DNA of 64,000 bases from Phlegmacium glaucopus (GCA_015039465.1 MU130361.1:177196-241195); one strand, 5' to 3'; counted from the stretch's first letter, positions 33,908 through 44,696 are shown. Notes: generated by a model from the letters alone, not told the origin. Translations and numbers: made by a program.

Positions 33908-34230
33908 AATTAGGGTGTCATGGCAGAGGGATACAATCCGTCTTCGCAAGTCAAACATGTCCGGAACATAGATTTTTCCTTGGAAGGAGAGGATGTTGTT
34001 GTCATGGGACCATTCCACCGATCGGATGGATTGTGTGTGAGTGGTTTTTAACTCCTTCACCACTTTAGCTATGGCCTCTTCTTTTACACCTTCACGGGTG
34101 CCCTTCCAGATGTCTTTCAAGATGTCTCGTTCTTCTCCTATGACTTCCAGTCCTTCTAAGGCCCAAATCACGAAGAAGCCTGGAGTTAGGAGTGTGATGT
34201 TGTCATTGTCACCGGTTCCGGTGATGTAAC
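33908..34230 (-). pseudogene. Gypsy pol relic, RNase H tail to integrase start
   Basis: Minus-strand reading SVEWSHDNNILSFQGKIYVP and DMFDLRRRIVSLCHDTLI joins directly to the integrase relic at 28152 once the hAT element is removed. It matches plus-strand pol at 42180-42500. Upstream RNase H sequence is lost at 34230. Confidence 0.8.
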
Positions 34231-34689
34231 TGCACAGAGGTTGTTGAGAAAAGGTGTATTTTCAAGATTATAAAAATCTCTACTCAAAACAATAACTCAA
34301 TCAATACTTTATACAATCTTAATAATGCAAGTTTTTATTCTAAGCGAACACGAGGAACGAGTGTGAACATAGAATTTGGTCTATGTGGAGATAAGGATTG
34401 TGACATGTGACCAGCTTCTCTGGTTCATGGCCACAACCTTCAACATTGGACCGGGTTTCCCTGCTCGTCATCTGAGCAGCTCATTCTTTTCATATACACC
34501 CAGTCTTAGAAGGATTTACAGAGAAATAAATCAAACAATGCTAAGAATCACTTTCTCTCTCCCCGTTTTCATTTGACATCAAATTTAACAAATTTCATCC
34601 CTCTGCCAGTGTCCTGCCCATTACCTCCTATCTGTTGCACCTACTTGTTGCTTTGCCCTTGCCTACTTGTGGCATCTCCAACTCTCTTG
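34231..34689. other. Non-coding, unassigned
   Basis: No domain in any frame; the left side is the broken edge of the Gypsy relic. Ends against the minisatellite at 34690. Confidence 0.35.
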
Positions 34690-34890
34690 CCCCATGCATG
34701 CTACAGAGTCCCCTCTTTTTGCCCCATGCATGCCACAGAGTCCTCTTTTTGCCCCTTGCATGCTACAGAGCCCCCTCTTTTTGCCCCATGCATGCTACAG
34801 AGCCCCCTCTTTTTGCTCTATGCATGCCACAGAGTCCTCTTTTTGCCCCATGCATGCTACAGAGCCCCCTCTTTTTGCCCTATGCATGCC
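34690..34890. repeat. Minisatellite, 30-32 base unit, about six copies
   Basis: Unit ATGCATGCTACAGAGCCCCC followed by TCTTTTTGCCCC, with copies alternating between 'ctacagagcccc' and 'ccacagagtcct' forms. It is open in all three plus frames because it has no stop, which makes false short reading frames. Confidence 0.85.
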
Positions 34891-37350
34891 TGTTGATTAA
34901 CCCAGCTGAGTCATTTCTTTTTCCACCCATCTCCTAAATTATGGGTATCTAAGTCTTCGCTTGCTGCGTCACTGGGCTCCTTATATATGGGAATCACAGC
35001 TCATCTTAGATTTGTTTTTCCATAGATCAGGACCCTTGTTTCAGTCTAAAAACCCTTCAGGTTTTTGCCCAAACTATGCCCACATTTTCCCTTTCACTCT
35101 CACTGATCTCCTGGATCATTTCTTCCTCCTTCGATAACATACAAACCACTGCCCACATCTTTCCCTTCACTCTCGCTGATCTCCCAGTTCAGTTCTTCCT
35201 TTGTTAACATAACATTCAACTACATAGATGGGTTTTCTAGAAAGTATAACCTTTCCAAGACTTTGAATTTCACTTCAACTAGTACACACAATAACAACAA
35301 TAATTTGGATCAATTCAAGGATGATCAAACTTTTAAGTAGCTTTGCAATTTATGGCTTACACCAACAATCAGTCAAAGAATTCCTAAGACTTTACTGATT
35401 GATTTAAACTTGTGTACACAAAAGTCCGGGACTTTGTTACAACTTCAACACAATTGCATACACAAGAAGACCCCTTGCTTCTGTTATGACTTCAACACAA
35501 TTGCATACACAAGAAGACTCAAACTTCTGCTATGACTCTAACACACAACTTTTATAACAATTCAACAATTGCTACAACAAGTTCAACACTCTGAGAAACT
35601 GATTTATGTTCAATACCCTGATCTCAAAGACAAGTGTTCTTGCTCAATGTCTAAGACAGTGAGCTGTACTAGGTTGCAAATGAGGGGGGAAAGAAAGAAT
35701 CCAATTTTCTGACTATTTACAAACCCTGGGAGGTATTTTATACATTTGAGATATTTAAAAATAGATAATGTCCAAAAATAGATATACTGGTTCCTGGTAC
35801 CCTTACTTTGGTTCTGGCACCATGTGCACTCATTGTTCCTGGAAATATAGGGGTTGTTCTATTTTTAGCCTTTTGTTGCTAATTTTAGGTAGTTTCCACC
35901 CTTCTTGATGGTAACTGTGCCTATTGTGCCTGGAAACAATCTTTATGATTGTTCAGCACTCCCCCTATCCTTAATCATCATGATTCCCACACAATCACAT
36001 GGTTCCACTATCTTGGTTATTCTGCTTCCACTGTTGCTAGGGCACCAACCTTCCCCTGAATATTTATTAATAATATTCTGTTGCTCCACAATCACACCCC
36101 ATGACATTTGCTAACCCAATATTGTTTATTTAACTTTTCCTGTGCCAAGTCTATAAGGATATTCATGGATTTATTGGTTTTAATCCAGACATGCAATTGT
36201 AGTGTAACAAATGATAGTCTATTGACCACACTTATTAACTATATGCATTTAAGTCACACAGTAATAGGTCTAATCAGCAGTTGTAGGGTAGACAACTCTG
36301 ATTCCCTTGTTTATTATCAGTTGTATTAGCCAGTTATTGGTGCATTAATTAATATTTATGCTGAAATAATGGATAAAAATTGCAAAAACCATGCTTATGC
36401 AGATTTAAATCATATCAACGGTCGTCATAGTTGTATACTGCTTGGATATAGTCAGTAGAAATTCAAAATAATTATTTTTTAAAAAAAAAACCCCTACTTA
36501 ATAACCGTTGTTGTTGCTCATTGTTTGTCAATGTGTGGTCATCATCGTAGTTGTAGACTGCTTGGATATAGTTAGTAGAAATTAGAAATGGAATTTAAAA
36601 ACAAAAAAAAAAAAACAAAAAAACCCATACTTGATAGCTGTTGTCATTGTCATCGCTCGGTCCTTGGGTAGCCAGTGTTGTTTGTCCTCCTTGTTGACAT
36701 GTTGATGTCATCATTGTGGCCATTGACATGGTTGTTAGCAGGTGACATGAGGGTGGTTGTCATTGCATGGTGGTGTGGTGAGGTTGAAACATTGAAGTTG
36801 AATGTTTAGTAATTTTTTGTCATGCATGGACTTTGTTTAGGGCTGGTTTATTTAACTTGATGAAAAAATATTATCTATGTCACCATGTGACAAAACTGTG
36901 AGTAGTGTGATAGCATAACAAAGTAATGCTGGACAGCACTAGCAAGCATGGCATGGATGCTATGGAACTATAACCGACTATAAATTGAGTGAGGTGACTA
37001 TGAGAAACTATAACATGACTGTGACTATCTATGGGAAACTATGAGTTTGGGTGACATGACTGTGACAATCTATGGGAAATTCCTGAATTTTCTGATGCTA
37101 TCTGCCTTCTATGTAACTCATTTGCCTTAATATGTGGAAAAATCAACTGTCACAATGCATAATCCTGGGTTGCAAATCTCCATGGAATTCCACAGGACAA
37201 GATTATGCTTCCCATCTGACATATCCTTTCCTGATCAGCTTTCAACATTTTGTCCCAACCCCAGCAATGAACCAAAGGATGAATAGACAACATTTCAGAT
37301 GATTGCCCTCTTTTCATCAGGGAGAATGACAGAGGTACACCAATACCTTG
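34891..37350. other. Repeat-rich AT-leaning stretch without a gene
   Basis: Contains two copies of a segment reading TTGTAGACTGCTTGGATATA (near 36430 and 36550), A-runs at 36480 and 36600, a GTTGTTGTTGCTCATTG tract near 36505, and a block at 36850-37100 of ACTATGGGAAACTATGA-type repeats. The last two blocks reappear, in reversed uncomplemented form, in the anomalous segment at 45.7-47.5 kb. No coding region can be supported. Confidence 0.4.
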
Positions 37351-37943
37351 GAGTTCTTTACTCTCCCCCACCTAATCCATGTGGAGTCCGAGCAGTCCAA
37401 GTGGACTGTCTGAGCATTTTTTTAGCAGAAAGACCAGCCAAATTTTTGTTCCTATTCCGAGATTAGTCCAAGTGGAGTCCGAGTGGACTCCTAGCATCTG
37501 CTTGGACTCTGCATGGACTCTGTTCAGACTAATCTCGGACTCTGCACAGACTGAGCTTGGACTAGTCCTAGCACTCTACTAGGAGTCTGCTCAGACTCCG
37601 CATGGACTAAGCTTGGACTAGGAACAAAAATTTGACTGGTTATTCTCCAAAGGAGTTTATATTTAATTCCTCAAGTATTAATCCTTTGTAGTTTATTTTA
37701 CCACATAAAATGAACCAAGGTAACCCTTTATTTAATTCACTTTTTTTTGTTTTATTTTTATAAATCAATCATAAGTAAGTAATTAATATATTTTTGTAAT
37801 AATATAGTAATGATATTTCCTGTTGAGGAAAATTGAATGAAATATTAATTAAGGTTGATGTTACTACTGATATTAAGTTGTATTACCAGTTAAATGACAA
37901 TGCATGTTATTTATTAATTTTGATATATTTTATTCTATTTATA
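37351..37943. mobile_element. Family A element, left end (word TCCAAGTGGA) and AT-rich core
   Basis: Starts GAGTTCTTTACTCTCCCCC, then tandem words GTCCGAGCAGTCCAAGTGGA. From 37797 an AT-rich core is about 90% like 43455-43596. The core should continue AATAAATGCTAAG, as it does at 43597; instead the reversed block starts at 37944. Confidence 0.7.
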
Positions 37944-38397
37944 GCCCTGTCTTGAGAAAAAACTTCAGCAGAGCCTTTAGTCTGGTTAGGTCCTTGGCCC
38001 AACTGAGTCCCAAAAGGCAAAGGGTAGCCTTTTGAGACCGACGGGTGAAACTACGAGAAGGCCTAAAGTACATCCTGTACCGGGTCTACTAAAAACAAAC
38101 GAGCAGGCTCTTAAGCAGCCTTGTCTCGGCCTACATGCAAACCGTCCTCACTTCCTTACGACAAGGAAACCTAGCAAGAGGCAGTTTGAGGCAACCCTTA
38201 CGGCCGGAACGTCTCGCGCAGGCCCCATACAAAAGCCAAACTCTCCCTTGGAGAACAACACCATGTCCACTAACATGTAAACCTTGCTCAGCTACCTAAC
38301 AGAGGTACTAAACCAGTTTAGACAAAACCATAAGTTACAGGGCTCGAGTGTTATCCTGTTGAAGAGAAAGGTCGACCCACCACACAAGTAACAGGTA
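37944..38397. pseudogene. Gypsy gag visible only in backward reading
   Basis: Read from 38397 backwards (uncomplemented): an ATG, then a frame with one stop after 15 codons, then PAFPTEFDGERSKGTAFLHS, SDEQTKIIWAMSYMKSGRAS and DWSDFRDDFKKEFCP. This is the retrotransposon Gag domain of Ty3/Gypsy elements. It lies just after the backward-read 5' LTR, the correct order. Nothing coding exists here in any of the six normal frames. Confidence 0.85.
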
Positions 38398-38565
38398 CCG
38401 ACTATCCTTCCTCGGCGAACCTCTACGCACGACACTTCTGTTCCCTCCCTCGGTACCAGACCCTCACATGCCTCAGACTAACCGGGCTTAGCCCCCGACA
38501 TTTAACCTGATAGCAAGGTGACACGTCTGGCCTGAGCCAGGCAATTTCCACTCTAGGAAAGGATT

Positions 38566-38979
38566 ACAATCCCGTTGACGCTGTGACTGAATCAGTTCGA
38601 TCGTCCCCTAGGTTTCAATTATTATAAAGTCTTTTCTATAGATGTTCACTGAATGGATCGTCCCCTAGGTTTCTCCTTTCCTACCCCTAGGGACGATCCG
38701 ACCCCCACAAATTCATGATTATACCTGTATTACCTCTATATTTTATTTATTTCCTTACTATACTATTATTAATTAATTAATTTATTCTTCACCACGCTAT
38801 ACTTTTTATCTTTATTTTCTACCTCACTTTGCCTCCTAGCCTCAGCCTCGTCTTGATGTCCTCAAGGCCTCAGTTGGCCACTGCCTTCGCCTCAACCTAC
38901 CTTCCAGTCTCCAGTAGCCTTTCCACCCCACATACTAAGATCTCAACTCCAAACCCAATTTCAGCCCACAGGGGATTGT
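38566..38979. mobile_element. Gypsy LTR type 1 visible only in backward reading
   Basis: Backward reading from 38979 gives TGTTAGGGGACACCCGAC ... GCAGTTGCCCTAACA (414 bases), nearly the same as the solo LTR at 43925-44336 (412 bases), and preceded by the same CTCAG target sequence. Confidence 0.9.
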
Positions 38980-39307
38980 GACTCATTCCAGGTTTATCTC
39001 ACGATCCTCAGACTCACTTCAGGCTCGATGTCATTTAAGGATCGACAAGTTTGTTTTTAAGGATCATTTCAGGTTCGTTTCAGGTTCGTCAGGTTCGTTT
39101 TTTTTTTCTTCAAAGATTTAGGATAAGGACATAATCAGGTTCACTTCAGACTCACTTCAGACTCGTTTCAGGCTCGTTTCAGGCTCACTTCATACTCACT
39201 TAAAACTCGTTATAAGAATATTTATGATCTTAAAGAATCCATATATCTTTGAATCGGTTCATCCGTACCTTGATAATCAATATAAATAATGATTGAATCG
39301 TAAATAA

Positions 39308-39407
39308 NNNNNNNNNNNNNNNNNNNNNNNNNNNNNNNNNNNNNNNNNNNNNNNNNNNNNNNNNNNNNNNNNNNNNNNNNNNNNNNNNNNNNNNNNNNNN
39401 NNNNNNN
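39308..39407. other. Assembly gap of 100 N
   Basis: Exactly 100 N, directly next to the reversed block on the left and a family B fragment on the right. True size unknown. Confidence 0.98.
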
Positions 39408-39602
39408 GCATCAGATCCAAAGGGACTAAGGCTGCCTTAGGATGCTCTCAGGTTGCCTCAGGTTGCACCAGGACAGCCTAAGACTTTTCATACATAGGTA
39501 ACTTGCACCCCAGGGCGACCTCTTGACCTGAGCGCCCTGAGCTGCCTGGGGCACCCCAGGACATTTCAGGACAGCCTAGGGCAGAAGTCATTTTTCCTGA
39601 TG
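39408..39602 (+). mobile_element. Family B element, right end fragment
   Basis: These 195 bases appear identical to 27426-27620, ending TCATTTTTCCTGATG. The left part is lost in the gap. Identity implies a very recent copy or the same DNA placed twice by the assembly. Confidence 0.8.
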
Positions 39603-40049
39603 TATGTCAAAACTAACAGGCTCACAACAAAATCCCTGTCAAATCCGATTCCGGTATTTAATGTTGACAGTACCCCAAATGAAGCCGGATTGATCACGGA
39701 AGTGGTTGATCTGATACTCAGGTATAAAGGACATTCCGAGAGATCCTTGTTTGCGGTCACTGGACTAGGAAAACAAACCTTGATTCTCGGACATTCCTGG
39801 CTTAAGATGCACAACCCGGAGATTGACTGGGCAACTGGAGAAGTAAAAATGTCCCACTGTCCACCCCGTTGTTGTTCGGAATGCAGGAATGAAATCCGAG
39901 AAGAACAAAAAATTCAAAAGGTGGAAATACGCCAAATTGAAAAATGTTCGACCGGCCCACTTCCGGCTCATGTAGAGGATTGTGATGAGGATGATGAGGA
40001 GGAAAGTAGCCCAAACCCTGAATTTGAGGATGGCGTTAAGTTTAGAACA
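39603..40049 (+). pseudogene. Gypsy pol, aspartic protease end and linker
   Basis: Reads YVKTNRLTTKSLSNPIPVFN, VDLILRYKGHSERSLFAVTG, LGKQTLILGHSWLKMHNPEI: the C-terminal half of a retroviral-type aspartic protease as seen in fungal Ty3/Gypsy elements, then a CPPRCCSECRNEI cysteine motif and an acidic linker DCDEDDEEESSPNPEFEDG. The N-terminal half with the catalytic Asp is missing behind the gap. It is interrupted at about 40050 by the CTCCG element. Confidence 0.8.
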
Positions 40050-40612
40050 AGGAAGTCACGTTGGAGTTATTCTGGAACGGACGGAACAGAACCAGAACAA
40101 GTATGTGGAAAGGACATTGGCCTCAGCATGTGTGCTGTGCCGCCCAGCTCCTAAAGTGTCCTGATTTCGGAACTGGAGGAAGAAGGAATAAGACGGAAGA
40201 ACTCAGTGACTTAGAGGACGAACAAGAGGAGGAAACAAAGTTGATATTCGAACTGAGGGAAAACATACAAGTTTTGAGTACTTAAATAAATAAAGGAATA
40301 GCAACCGAAATATAAAAGATAAATATAAGTGCTGCGTTCTGCTCCCGGAAAGGTTCTGCATTCTTGGGTGAATAATCCATGGCTGGTGTGCTGACTGATG
40401 ATGGGAAAGATGATGACAAAGAAAAGTGGTAGTGGCGAAGAAGTGATAACGGGTTTGGAGTATGGGCGGAGGAACCGGAATGACACGGAGAAGTCTCGGA
40501 GTTGAACATAGGAAGAGTAGTTCGGGATATAAGGGAAGGCACTGTACGGAGTACGGACTACCGGAAACAGCTCCGACGGAGCCGCACACGGAGAAGATCA
40601 TGATAACGAGAG
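40050..40612. mobile_element. Short-word (CTCCG) element, copy 2, inside Gypsy pol
   Basis: Reverse-oriented relative of 30985-31550: shares GATATTCGAACTGAGG, the ATACAAGTTT...GAGTAC stretch and the stop-rich middle. It is flanked by a direct repeat of about 70 bases (39967-40036 and 40614-40683) encoding the same pol linker, far longer than a normal target duplication. Confidence 0.6.
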
Positions 40613-40613
40613 C

Positions 40614-42315
40614 TCATGTAGAAGATTGTGATGAGGAGGATGAGGAGGAAAGTAGCCCAAACCCTGAATTTGAGGACGGCGACAGAATATTTGCCACCGG
40701 CCTACTACCACCGCAGGCAGATATCTGAGCCACCTCCACCATCTCCCAATGTCTTGCGGAAGCTTTCCAGCGCAACACACAATTGGAAACGAAAGAAGGA
40801 GTTCCGGATTATCTCCGAGAGTTCAATAGTGTTTTCGCCAAAGAATCTTTTGATATCCTACCTGATCCGAAACCTTGGGACCACGCAGTAGAACTTATTC
40901 TGGGAGAAAAACCATCAGGTTGCAAGGTCTATCCTCTAGCTCCGACGGAACAAAAGGAACTTGATGTGTTCCTCCAGGAGAATTTAAACTCTGGACGCAT
41001 CCGACCTTCCAAATCTCCGATGGCATCTCCGGTCTTCTTTATCAAAAAGAAAGACAGAAGTCTTCGGCTTGTTCAGGACTATCGAGCTCTCAACGCGATC
41101 ACCATCAAAAACAAGTACCCACTTCCCCTCATTTTGGAACTGATTACCCAACTCCAGGGCGCTAAATACTTCACTAAGTTGGATGTCCGATGGGGTTTTA
41201 ACAATGTCCGAATGAAGGAAGGAGACGAGTGGAAAGCGGCTTTCCGAACCAACCGGGGATTATTTGAGCCCCTGGTTATGTTTTTCGGCCTCACCAACAG
41301 TCCGGCTACTTTCCAAACAATGATGAATGACATCTTCCGCGAACTTATAATGGAAGGGGTTGTAGTGGTCTACCTTGATGATATCCTGATATTCACGGAG
41401 ACACTAGAGGAACACCGGTCCATAACTCGGAGAGTACTGGAACTTTTACGAAAGCATAAACTCTTCCTAAAACCGGACAAGTGTGAATTCAAACAAACCA
41501 AGGTGGAATACCTCGGAGTCATAATATCCCATAACTCCATCGAGATGGACCCTGTAAAAGTTGCTGGAGTAGCGGAATGGCCAATTCCGACGAACAAAAA
41601 GGAAGTCCAGTCATTTCTAGGCTTCACCAACTTTTACCAAAGGTTCATCCAAGACTTTTCTCATCACGCCCGTCCCTTGTTCAATGTCACTAAAAGTGAC
41701 GTTAAATGGAAATGGAATATGGAAGAGCAGTTGGCGTTCGATTCTCTCAAAAACTTGATCACTTCAACCCCAATTCTAGCCTCTCCGGACAACTCCAGAC
41801 CGTTCCGCATCGAAGCAGACAGTTCCGACTTTGCAACCGGAGCTGTACTCTCCCAACAATCCCTCGATGATGAGAAATGGCACCCAGTCGCGTTCCTGTC
41901 TAAATCCTTGTCTCCGGTTGAATGGAACTACGAGATCCATGACAAAGAGATGCTAGCAATCATCCGAGCCCTAGAAGAGTGGAGACACTTCTTCGAAGGA
42001 GCGGAACACAAGTGTGAGATCTGGACTGATCACAAGAACTTGGAATACTTCATGACAGCCAAAAAGCTCAATCGGAGACAAGCCCGTTGGTCATTGTTCC
42101 TAGCCCGGTTTGATTTCCTCATGCACCACAGACCAGGCAAAAGCATGGGAAAACCAGACGCCTTGTCCAGACGAGCGGATCACGGAACCGGAACCAGTGA
42201 CAATGACAACATCACACTCCTAACCCCAGGCTTTTTTGCGATTCGGGCCTTAGAAGGACTGGAAGTCATAGGAGAAGAACGAGACGTCTTGAAAGACATC
42301 CGGAAGGGCACCTGA
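40614..42315 (+). pseudogene. Gypsy pol, reverse transcriptase and RNase H
   Basis: From 40783 a 510-residue frame is open. RT motifs in order: SPMASPVFFIKKKDRSLRLV, QDYRALNAITIKNKYPLPLI, FTKLDVRWGFNNVRM, FGLTNSPATFQTMMND, VVYLDDILIF (the YLDD active site, about 41370) and SFLGFTNFYQRFIQDFS. RNase H follows: FRIEADSSDFATGAVLSQ, YEIHDKEMLAIIRALEEWRH and IWTDHKNLEYF. A TGA at 42313-42315 ends the frame. Apart from stops and a missing 5' part it is well preserved, so the insertion is fairly young. In a complete element this polyprotein copies RNA into DNA in cytoplasmic particles. Confidence 0.9.
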
Positions 42316-43435
42316 GAAGGTGTAAAAGAAGAGGCCATAGCTAAAGTGGTAAAGGAGTTGAAAACCACTCACACATGATCCGTCCGATCAGTGGAATGGT
42401 CTCATGACAACGACATCCTCTCCTTCCAAGGAAAAATCTACGTTCCAGACATGTTTGACTTGCGAAGACGGATTGTATCCCTCTGCCATGACACCCTAAT
42501 TGTTGGGCATCCCGGAAGATGGAAGACCCTCGAACTCGTATCCCGAAACTATTGGTGGCCACAGATGTCCAGATATATCGGAAAATATGCCTCAACCTGT
42601 GACCTGTGTCTTCAGACTAAGGCTCAAAGACGCCACCCAGTCGGTGAACTCCATCCCCTCCCAATTCCAAAAGCTCCATGGGACACAATCAGTGTGGACT
42701 TCATAGTGGAACTTCCAGAGTCTTCAGGATACAACTCGGTAATGGTAGTAGTTGATTCGGTCACCAAACGAGCTCATTTTGCACCAACCCTTACTACCAC
42801 CTCCACATCCGGAACCGCCCACCTTTATATCCAACATGTCTGGAAACATCATGGACTACCCCGGAGAGTGGTATCAGACAGAGGACCACAGTTTGTAGCG
42901 GAATTCATGCGTGAGCTCTACCGGATCCTCGGAATTAAGTTAGCAGCCACTACCGCCTATCATCCGCAAGGAGACGGCCAGATGGAACAAGTAAATCAGG
43001 AATTGGAACAGTATCTCCAACTCTTTACAAACCAGCGACAAACCAATTGGGCCAAACTCCTTCCCCTTGCGGAATTCCAGTACAATAATCATGTCCACTC
43101 CACCACACAGCACCCACCTTTCCTCCTAGACTCCAGACAAATCCCCCGAATGGGTTTTGAACCAAACCAACCAGAATCCCGAATGGAGTCCGTTAATGAA
43201 TTCACGGAACAAATGCGGAACACCCTAGATGAAGCGAAAGCAGCACTGGTCAAGTCTAAAGACGACATGGCAAGATATTATAATCAGAAAAGGACTTCGG
43301 CACCGGAATACAAACCGGGAGACAAAGTATACCTGGATGCCAGCGACATACAAACAACGAGACCATCCAGGAAATTGTCCCATAGGCCCCTTTCCGATCG
43401 AAGAACGAGTCGGCAACAACGCTTACCGACTCTAA
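42316..43435 (+). pseudogene. Gypsy pol, integrase, truncated
   Basis: A second TGA at 42376-42378 lies in the linker; the frame then reads LRRRIVSLCHDTLIVGHPGR, YASTCDLCLQTKAQRRHPVG (HHCC zinc site), SVDFIVELPESSGY, VVSDRGPQFVAEFMRELYR, TAYHPQGDGQMEQVNQELEQ (D,D,E core), and KDDMARYYNQKRTSAPEYKP. Near 43380 the frame shifts and GPFPIEERVGNNAYRL continues in another frame to 43435. There the sequence jumps into the AT-rich core of a family A element, so the 3' end of the Gypsy is missing. Confidence 0.88.
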
Positions 43436-43924
43436 TTAATATCTTTTTGTCTTAATGTAGTAATGATATTTCCTGTTGCGGATCTTTGAATGTAGTCTTA
43501 ATTAAGGTTGATGTTACTACTGATATTAAGTTGTATTACCAGTTAAATGACAATGCATGTTATTTATTAATTTTGATATATTTTATTCTATTTATAAATA
43601 AATGCTAAGTTAGTAATAAATATAACTAATAGTTCCATGCCTACTTGGCTAAGTTTCTATATACCTAAGAAATTCTAGTATTTATAAGAATATTGCTCAA
43701 AATTCACTCATACTTCACTCGGACTTTGCTCGGACTTTGCTCAGACTTCACTCAGACTTCACTTGGACTAATACAGGAATAGGATTTAGAAACTTCTTTT
43801 TTTTTTGCTTGGACTGCTTGGACTTTGCTTGGACTTTACTAGGAATTTTTGTTTGAACAGCTAGGAATTTACTGTAGCTCGGACTTCACTCAGACTCCTA
43901 GCACTCTATTTGGACCTTACTCAG
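43436..43924. mobile_element. Family A element, AT core and left-hand word array
   Basis: 43455-43596 repeats 37797-37943; 43597-43924 is the same sequence that is found backwards at 39307-38980. Words are TTCACTCGGACTTTGCTC and GCTTGGACTGCTTGGAC. Its right-hand part follows the solo LTR at 44337. Confidence 0.75.
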
Positions 43925-44336
43925 TGTTAGGGGACACCCGACTTTAACCCAAACCTCAACTCTAGAATCATACACCCCACCTTTCCGATGACCTCTGACC
44001 TTCCATCCAACTCCGCTTCCGTCACCGGTTGACTCCGGAATCCTGTAGTTCTGCTCCGACTCCGGTCCTCCGATTCACTCCATCTTTTATTTCTATTTTT
44101 CATATCGCACCACTTCTTATTTAATTAATTAATTATTATCATATCATTCCTTTATTTATTTTATATCTCCATTATGTCCATATTAGTACTTAAACACCCC
44201 CAGCCTAGCAGGGATCCCCATCCTTTCCTTTTTGGATCCCCTGCTAGGTAAGTCACTTGTAGATATCTTTTCTGAAATATTATTAACTTTGGATCCCCTG
44301 CTAGCTTGACTAAGTCAGCGTCGCAGTTGCCCTAAC
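43925..44336 (+). mobile_element. Solo Gypsy LTR type 1 with CTCAG target duplication
   Basis: TGTTAGGGGACACCC ... CAGTTGCCCTAACA, 412 bases, flanked by CTCAG at 43920-43924 and 44337-44341. Sits inside a family A element. The backward copy in mirror block 1 shows the same site with the LTR followed by gag instead. Confidence 0.9.
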
Positions 44337-44430
44337 ACTCAGACTCTGCAAGGATTCTGTGCGGAGTCCAAGCAGTCCACACGGACAGCTCAGAGTCCAT
44401 GCAGATTAGGTGGGGGAGTGTAAAGTACAG
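44337..44430. mobile_element. Family A element, right end
   Basis: Word GAGTCCATGCAGATTAGG then GTGGGGGAGTGTAAAG. The inner sequence CACCTAATC mirrors the left end at 37351 (CCCCCACCTAATCC), so these could be two ends of one element now filled with 7 kb, but no shared target duplication is seen (left flank ccttg, right flank gtgga). Confidence 0.7.
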
Positions 44431-44565
44431 GTGGAAGATCAAAAGATCACTATTGAGTACATACCCATGGATGAAAACTTATTGGATGTATTCATGAAGG
44501 CACTTGCAAAGCCAAAGTTCAAGCAATTTGTTGAGATGCTGGGGTTAAGGAAGAAGGATGTTTAA
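44431..44565 (+). pseudogene. Copia pol C-terminal end
   Basis: Reads VEDQKITIEYIPMDENLLDV, FMKALAKPKFKQFVEMLGL and stops at 44563. This is the tail of the RNase H region of Ty1/Copia polyproteins (the 'EY.PT.....D..TK.L' motif). It is followed by a purine-rich AAGGGGGAG tract and a 3' LTR, the right order for a Copia 3' end; the rest of the element is missing. Confidence 0.8.
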
Positions 44566-44696
44566 ACTCAGTCTAACAACAATCATGAGGATGATTGTTT
44601 AATCACTCACCTGATATTGACATCACATGTTTACTTCATCACATGGCACCCACGTTGTCGCATTTTCTGAATGACCTTGTTTAACTCAAGGGGGAG

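Larger units (their letters stand above)
37944..39307. other. Segment written in reverse without complementing (mirror block 1)
   Basis: Reading this strand backwards from 39307 gives AATAAATGCTAAGTTAGTAA and onward, the same as 43597 forward. I see no difference over about the first 320 bases (family A core and words), and then near-identity through the whole LTR. Backward reading then gives a Gypsy gag. The base before the block (37943) joins perfectly to backward 39307, exactly as 43596 joins 43597. So the block looks reversed in place, right up to the assembly gap. Complementing it does not restore any of these matches. Normal six-frame calls in it (for example 38032-38280) are meaningless. 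Confidence 0.93.

Noticed and set aside
34573..34937. Overlapping plus-strand frames with repeated Pro/Cys peptides
   Set aside because: All come from the stop-free minisatellite.
38032..38280. Plus-strand frame of 82 codons in mirror block 1
   Set aside because: The block reads as gag only backwards; this frame is an accident of reversed text.
37944..39307. Ordinary inverted repeat between 38.6-39.3 kb and 43.6-44.3 kb
   Set aside because: An inverted repeat would match as reverse complement. Here only the plain reverse matches, which I checked line by line against 43597-44336.
37351..44430. One 7 kb family A element carrying the Gypsy as cargo
   Set aside because: The inner ends look alike, but flanks differ and the middle contains a gap and a reversed block, so the pairing cannot be trusted.
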